Shown: positions 58,211 through 64,000 of the stretch, one piece after another
How the letters are laid out: the number at the start of each line of letters is the position of its first letter
Numbering within the stretch: the stretch's first letter is position 1
NCBI GenBank assembly: GCA_961205875.1
Contig: OY540809.1
Coordinates: 10,614,267-10,678,266 of the forward strand
Length of the DNA: 64,000 nucleotides
Origin: Sialis fuliginosa
Taxonomy: Eukaryota > Arthropoda > Insecta > Megaloptera > Sialidae
Direction of reading: 5' to 3'
Position numbers and translations under genes: made by a program
The notes under the pieces: model-generated
Told to the model about the DNA's origin: nothing
Databases searched by the model: none
The model's input: only the letters and a program-made list of their open reading frames with translations

Positions 58211-58454
58211 AGGTTCTTAAACGTGCCGATCTAATATTTCTTTGTTTTTGTCATTCGTTTTGGTCTTCTATTTTTTATTTTCTTTCTTTTTTACTTCGTT
58301 TCTACTTTTCTTATTATTTTCTATTAAGAATGTTAGATACCGAAACCAAAATAGATAAATCGATCTCAAATTTATACAGGACTAGCGCATTAGATCCGGT
58401 GTTACCTGGGGATATAAATTTATTCTATGATAAACTTATCATCGCTAACTATAA

Positions 58455-58580
58455 AGTAGAGACTTCCGACTTCATGAAAACACAAAATATCTACAAATTA
58501 CACCCAAACCTTCCTCGTGAAACACTATCCATTAGTGAAAACTAGAATAAAATCTGTTCAGTAGTTACTGAGAAAATTGC
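58455..58580 (+). repeat. Dispersed repeat K, copy 1
   Basis: 'aaaccttcctcgtgaaacac' followed by 'atccattagtgaaaacta' and 'aaaatctgttcagtagttac', a wording known from moth and butterfly repeats. It overlaps the end of a 71-codon plus frame (58330-58545), whose coding status is therefore doubtful. Confidence 0.55.
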
Positions 58581-59429
58581 ACTCGTTATCAATCTCATTT
58601 TTTACTAAAGTTAGTGCTTATAGAATATTATTATTATTATTAAATTTTTATTTTGGACGCCATTTTTTAAGGTATACAATCATTCTTTGTAAAATAATAT
58701 TAAAAAAAGTTGTAGACAATTAAATCCTCTGTCGAAAATGCAAAAGACGGACATTAGATACAGTGTGTTTACAAAATCTTTGTGTAGGTATCAAAACTTT
58801 GGACCCTTGGATGAAAGTGTTTCGGGGCATATTTTGCTAAGGACTTTTAGTACATTTTACGTTTTTTTTTCCAATTTTCACACCAGGAAAAAATTCTACG
58901 TTGTCTGGGCTATTAGTGGAAAGTAGTATTAATTCAAAATAAATAAATATTATACAAGATATAAAAGTTTCGGATACACTGTCTGTCCGCTGCTGTTGTT
59001 GCTCACCTTTCGGTAATCCCGTGTATCCCCGTTCATCCTTCGATACACCACTGTCGCCATCTAGTATCGACACCTCCAACCACTATCTGTCTATATATTT
59101 GCACGGAGTTATACAGGAAAAGTGCAACTGTTGGCGATATGGTGTTGTTTTGTAGTTTATTTATGTTTTAAAAGTAACGTGCTCGTGGGTCATATTTGTA
59201 GCTGATCTATGCGCATACTTTTTGTTTTATTTTTGTTATCTTGTCAAATCTCTTTGCATGTTCTTTGGACATACTCTTGCTTCAGAAATATGCACATTTT
59301 TACATAACTTTGTCGATATTATAGTCGATATCAGTGGTCTCGAAACTCGATAAGCATGAGAATTACTTATATTATGTAGGGGATGGTGGTTATGAAAGAG
59401 TCATATTTGAAACAAATATTTAAAATATA
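58581..59429. other. Gene-free stretch
   Basis: The block 58975-59120 ('cgctgctgttgttgctcacc', 'tgtcgccatctagtatcgac') is GC-richer, and an 80-codon minus frame crosses it (58837-59079) with a short Q run. It is not recognised, and 'cgccatctag' is a common repeat word, so no gene is called. Confidence 0.4.
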
Positions 59430-59845
59430 TTGCTTTCTCGCAATATCGAAGATACGAGAAGCTTTGTGATCGTTTTAAAACGAGACGTTCCGTGTGTATG
59501 CATAACTCATGAACCACTGAATCGATATTAATAAAACTTGGTTGGATGGTTGGGTCTGGATTGAGGACGGTCCCATTTCAAAATCATCAAAATCGTGTGT
59601 AAAAGGAAGGTGACATCCCAAAATATTTATTTTTTCAAGATATCTCAAGAACGACACATTTACGTGGAAATTTTCTAGAATATTTTTTGTAGAGCATTCA
59701 ATTTCTTATAATATAAGTCTACAACGTTTGTTGTAAAATATTCTTAATTTTCTTTAAAAAATTGATATTTACTTTGACATTAAATGTCATTTTGATGTTT
59801 GCATTAGTTTAGATTTAGATTCAAACTGTGAAAAAATTAAAAATA
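59430..59845 (-). repeat. Family-A repeat, 3' two-thirds
   Basis: 'tgctttctcgcaatatcgaa' at the left is the reversed terminus. Then 'catgaaccactgaatcgata', 'caagatatctcaagaacgac' and 'tgacattaaatgtcatttt', which contains about one unit of the 20-bp repeat seen at 15582. Confidence 0.8.
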
Positions 59846-59861
59846 GGTACCCCTCCGACGA

Positions 59862-59955
59862 TTGTTTTCTCCGACTTTAAAATATCCACTTAAACCTTCC
59901 TGAAATACTTTATCCATTGGTAAAAACCGGAATTAAATCCGAGAAAATCGTGTTT
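59862..59955 (+). repeat. Dispersed repeat K, copy 2
   Basis: 'taaaccttcctgaaatactt' and 'taaaaaccggaattaaatcc', related to 58500-58560. Partial. Confidence 0.5.
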
Positions 59956-61009
59956 TATACGATGTATAGATTCATTTTTAGTAAAATAATAATGTATTTT
60001 CAACACCAATCACTCAGTTTTGCGTGTTGCTCATTTCTACTATTCTAATACATTTTCTATTCAGTAATGATACCAACAAACAGATACATAAACGACTGAC
60101 TGAAAGAGTATTATTTGTATGGATATCGACGTACAAAATGAAATGTTTGACAAAGAAAAACAAATATTTGATAAATGTAAAAGACATTGGTGTGTCTACG
60201 TTTACATTTCTAAGCATTGTCAAATTTGGATAGTAGAATTTCTTTGAGTCTGCGATGACAAAAGAAACAAACTTCGTAGTTTAATAATGAAATTTTATTT
60301 ATATCATAAATGCATACTGTTTAATACAGAAACGTACTTTTTGGGGTAATTGTACGAGTAGTTAAATTCTTTTTTCAAAAGTACTTTGTACTAGCACTTA
60401 AATACACAAATTGAAATTTAACTATATTTATATTTAAAACTGTATTTGAGGGGTAGTAATTTATATATTTTTTACAACTTAACTATTTGATAAAAATTAT
60501 AGAAATAACAAATAATAATAAAATAAAAACTGGGGAAAAATCTAAGCTGTTTGCTAATTTTTTTCAAAAGGTCGGCGGTGCCACAACATGGATCAGTTGG
60601 GACTTTTTCTGGGAACACTATGAGAGGCACTCGTAGAACATATCTACTAACAATCTGTCCGATATTATAAAGAAATAACTAAATTTGTTAGCTAACAAGC
60701 ACTTTCAAATGTGGCATCAAACCTATGTCAGTTCCTTTGAAGTGTTTGACAAGTTTCGCGCTCGCGAAAATTAACTTGTACTGTCAGAATCACCAACTGT
60801 ATTATTGTAAGTGGGAGTAATAGATAAGTTCCAAATAAAATTTATAGATAATATCACAGAATTAATACCCCGTTAAAAGCGCTTGTTAGATAACAAATAT
60901 TTGATAGCTTCTTTATAAAACCAGATATTATATTAGTTTCCTATTAAAATCTGTCGTGACTGGACCATGAGTTTTTGTAATACTTTACATTTCGGCAGAG
61001 CCGTAACTA
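59956..61009. other. Gene-free stretch
   Basis: The part from 60565 to 60800 is of moderate complexity ('gtcggcggtgccacaacatg', 'gacaagtttcgcgctcgcga', a TTTCGCG...CGCGAAA palindrome near 60754-60770). No exon or repeat class is assigned. Confidence 0.35.
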
Positions 61010-61670
61010 CCACTGAGCATAAGGGGGCTCCGAACAAGGAAGATATTTTTTACGAAATCGGATTTACATAAAAACAAAAACCCCAAAAATTATATTTTTA
61101 AAACATTTATAGAATTATCTTTAGTGTCATCGCATAATACATAAAAATCTACAAAAAAACAATACCATTTGTTATCCACAAGATATCAAGGAGTCAATTT
61201 TTATTATTACACTTACATAATTATAATCATAAAGAATATATTTTCCCAAAATTTTAATAAAAACGATTTAACTATTGGTCAGTGTCAGTACTAATGGTTT
61301 TTTTTAGGTTATATAATAAAATTATAAGATTTTTAAATATTTAGTTTTATAAGAAAATTCATAACGAAGAAAATGATTTTTTTATTTTTGCAATTCGGCC
61401 AATAGAATGGGAGATATTTTTAAAAAAAGGTACACGAAAAACCGTAAAAATGGTCGTTTTTTCAACAAGGTAATATGACTCTACTGTAAATCGAATGTAA
61501 TTTTAATTGTTTACAAAAAATATTAATAATTATAATTTGAAAGCATTCACATTTTTTTTTTAAACTTTTTTTTTTCGAAAATAATTACATACATCAAATT
61601 TGTTCAAAAAAATGTTTATAAGGGGCTCCTCGATCACTTGCAGCCGCGGGCCCCAGAGCCCCTGCATTTT
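61010..61670. mobile_element. Possible transposon with GC-rich borders
   Basis: Left border 'gcagagccgtaactaccact' plus 'aagggggctccgaac', right border 'aaggggctcctcgatcactt' plus 'gccgcgggccccagagcccc', with an AT-rich interior. The shared 'ggggctcc' words and CAGAG start suggest a DNA transposon, but the ends are not clean inverted repeats. Confidence 0.35.
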
Positions 61671-62561
61671 GATCAAAGTTTTGTAATCTTTCTCTTATAC
61701 AAAAAATTTGTGATTATTAAATTCGCGGTTTATAGGTATTGTGAGCATTGTAAGTAACCTCAAGTAGTTGAATTTAACGACAAGTTGGTTATGTATAATA
61801 CAATCAGTAATAAAAATGAATCATTTATGTATATTTCTTCAATGCACAGCGTATGTGACTTGGTTTTACTACACCATGGTTTGTGCAGTAATCTTCTTTA
61901 TCCCATTTGAGTGCCTTCTACGATTGGCCCCCCAATATCCCACTCCAATCATCCGTTCCGACGCTTGTCATTTCGAATGATCGACGTCACTTTTAGACTC
62001 TTTCCTTGGTTTCTTTCTCGGAATGTTTTATTTTGTACTTTTAAACAAGTCTGATGCGTGCGATCACGCGTGAAAAAGGAATAAGATGTATATTTTAATG
62101 TTTTATATTCCATCAAAATCTCGATTAAATGTACATATACCCTTTTCAAAATAACACGGGCTTTGTATGAATATGCTTTTTTCATTTTATTCAATGACAG
62201 TTAAATGTATTGCATTCATATGTAATATCTATGGTCTAAGCCCTAAGGTCATAACATAAACATTTTCTGATTTAATTTTGCGTTCTCTCGTTTGGTCTAG
62301 TCGAGATATACGTTAAAATAATTGCTAATTTAATGAACAAATTTAAGTACACTTCAAACTTCCAGATTGCTCACTTGACATGTTATATATTTGCAGTTAA
62401 CTGATATACCTATATATTTTTTAACAAATTTAATTTTAATAATTAATCATAAAAGGTTATAAGTAATACATATTTTTTTGTCATAATTTACAGTCAATGA
62501 TAATTCAAAGTTATTTACAGAAAATGTATCGACTGTAGTAAAACGATAGGTACATTAATGG
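61671..62561. other. Gene-free stretch
   Basis: Two frames of 70-81 codons overlap on opposite strands near 61950 without recognisable domains. Nothing is called. Confidence 0.4.
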
Positions 62562-62764
62562 CAGAGGCGTCCGCAAAAAAATATCCAAAGGGGGGCATAG
62601 GTTTGTAGAAATATCAATAGGTTCAGTTGCAAGTTGGGGGAAACCTTGTCAAAATTTTTGGAAAAAAAGTGCTAAACGATTTCGTTAGTTTATATTATCC
62701 TATCTCTGGGAAAGGGGGAGGGGGATCAAGTGTCTTTGTTACCCCCTCCTGTGGACACCCATGA
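62562..62764. mobile_element. MITE-like element, CAGAGGCGTCC end
   Basis: Left CAGAGGCGTCCGC, right 'gtggacacccatg' (inverted CATGGGTGTCCAC). Inside, 'aaaggggggcat' faces 'accccctcct'. The flanking octamers do not match convincingly, so it is a tentative relative of the CAGTGGCGTA group. Confidence 0.4.
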
Positions 62765-62879
62765 CGAGTGGGTAGTGACAGTAAAATTTCATACATAAAT
62801 GTAAATAACTATCAAGTAAATAACTATGAAAATTAAAACGGATATTTTATTTAAATATTTATGTCAATTAGGTTTATTG

Positions 62880-63012
62880 AGATCTAATCAATTTTTCTCG
62901 ATACAAAGTAGCCTATGTCCTTCCTCAGGATGCAAGCTAACTCCCTTCCAAATTTCATCAAAATCGGTTCAACATTTCAGCCGTGAGTTACTTTCACATT
63001 TATATGATTAGT
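62880..63012 (-). mobile_element. Helitron-like element B7, 5' part
   Basis: 'gtagcctatgtccttcctca', 'aatttcatcaaaatcggttc' and 'cacatttatatgattagtat'. The hairpin end is missing. Confidence 0.6.
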
Positions 63013-64000
63013 ATAAATGTATTACAATTATGAATTCTAATTAAAATCTGTATTATTATCAATGTGATCATAGTATAGAAATAAATGTTTCTTTTATAAG
63101 AATAATATAAAGCCGATAATAAAACGAACGTACTAAAATAGATATACAATGTAACTGTCGGTTTTGAAAGATATTCTTCATAAATATTTTCTCCAAAAAC
63201 TTATGACCACATCAGTTTGACATATTGTATATCATTTATCGCCTCTGTTCAGGCGCCTACCATTTTTGACATTAGATATTGGTTTTTTGTATATAATAGG
63301 AAAGCTGTAATATTTTAGGCAAAATAAAAAATTAAAGGTTTCGAATTTAAATTAACTGTTGTTGACATACGATCTATCTAATATATTATCTTTGTTTATC
63401 TTCATTTTATTATAGATATTGGGTTGCGAATTTATTTCATCATCAATATTACATACTATTTTTTATAATAAAAAAAGCTAAGGAAGAAAACCACTATGAT
63501 GGGTCAAAAAATTGTCAATGTTTGGGATTTTTTATCACAGGTTTAACTAATTATTTTAGGATCGGGCATAGGACATTTTATTAAGTATATATTCAACTTC
63601 TTCAGTACCAAGTTTTGTTGAAAAATATTAAAAATTCACGAAGCTATGTGCCTAGATGTGACGACCAAAAAATAAATTTGTCCCATCGAAAGTTTTCTGA
63701 GGGTCATAAGTTCACAACCTGCCTCGCTACATGGTCTCACTAAATTGACTGTAACTTAGTCAGTTTTCGGAATTTTCACTTTAATTGTTTTTACATATTT
63801 TTGAATATATATAGGTACTTTAAAAAAATACAAAAACTCAAATTTTTTGAACCGTCACAGTGGCCTTACTACTTCAGATAGACGTAGTTCTACATTATTA
63901 GTTGAGGCACAGTAGCAACTATGCTTATATCTGGTTGTTTATTTTTTATTTTAAGGGGGCAGACCCACTTAGAATTTTGAAAAAATCCATTTTTTTGCAT
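63013..64000. other. Gene-free stretch to window end
   Basis: AT-rich. 63480-63760 is slightly more complex ('ctgcctcgctacatggtctc'). The last 50 bases ('gggggcagacccacttagaa') look like the start of a further repeat cut by the window edge. Confidence 0.35.

Noticed and set aside
58330..58545. 71-codon frame with a protein-like composition
   Set aside because: Its last third lies in dispersed repeat K, there is no splice or promoter context, and no domain is recognised.
61010..61670. Considered as a bounded hAT element
   Set aside because: The borders share words but are not clean inverted repeats and no 8-bp duplication was found, so it is kept only as a low-confidence feature.

Overview
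The window is eukaryotic nuclear DNA, very AT-rich (roughly 70% by eye), and almost empty of protein-coding genes. It is most probably from an insect. The clues are a mariner and a Tc1-type transposase relic, many non-autonomous DNA transposons, and Helitron-like repeats with TC...CTAG ends and a 'CGCGA(a)CGAAG' terminal hairpin. There is also a 'ttccgtag...ctaggaaccc' repeat of the kind common in Lepidoptera. An insect with a Lepidoptera-like repeat set is the best guess; the order is not proven. I see no bacterial-style operon, tRNA, rRNA or CRISPR array.

Layout. 1-303 is a broken mariner transposase 3' end. 555-786 is a small hAT-like MITE. 2668-3853 is a 1.2 kb foldback. 8452-9577 holds a family-A repeat and a hAT-like element with a perfect 8-bp target duplication. 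9780-10080 is a complex, possibly conserved non-coding block. 10384-10963 holds two Helitron-like elements, and 11450-11700 is the only strong CpG-rich island. 12923-13567, 14741-15147, 15358-16174 and 16738-17172 are foldback, MITE-F and family-A copies. 18321-19505 holds two related Helitron-like copies. 21950-23505 is a complete-ended but dead Tc1-like transposon whose transposase reading frame appears to carry an intron. 24837-26710 is a patchwork of repeats around a GC-richer block. 27842-28120 is a hAT-like MITE with a perfect target duplication. 28740-31605 holds a poly-G-bearing repeat, two head-to-tail Helitron-like copies and a pogo-like element. 35101-35809 and 37662-39981 contain large palindromes, including a four-unit + + - - foldback complex. 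44440-44882 carries the best candidate host-gene sequence: a GC-rich leader followed by a 28-codon first coding exon that looks like a signal peptide and stops at a phase-0 splice donor. 45328-50697 is mostly scattered repeat copies. 51451-52896 is a hAT-like element bounded by 69/70-bp direct repeats. 54295-63012 holds further repeat copies.

How it fits together. The window reads as intergenic or intronic territory shaped by waves of TA-targeting (Tc1/mariner-like, pogo-like, 'CAGGGTG' foldback), 8-bp-targeting (hAT-like) and Helitron-like elements. The possible host content is limited to one signal-peptide exon at 44799-44882 and several GC-richer or complex blocks that may be promoters or enhancers. 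No autonomous, intact transposon is visible. All family names rest on termini, target duplications and motifs read by eye; no database search was run.
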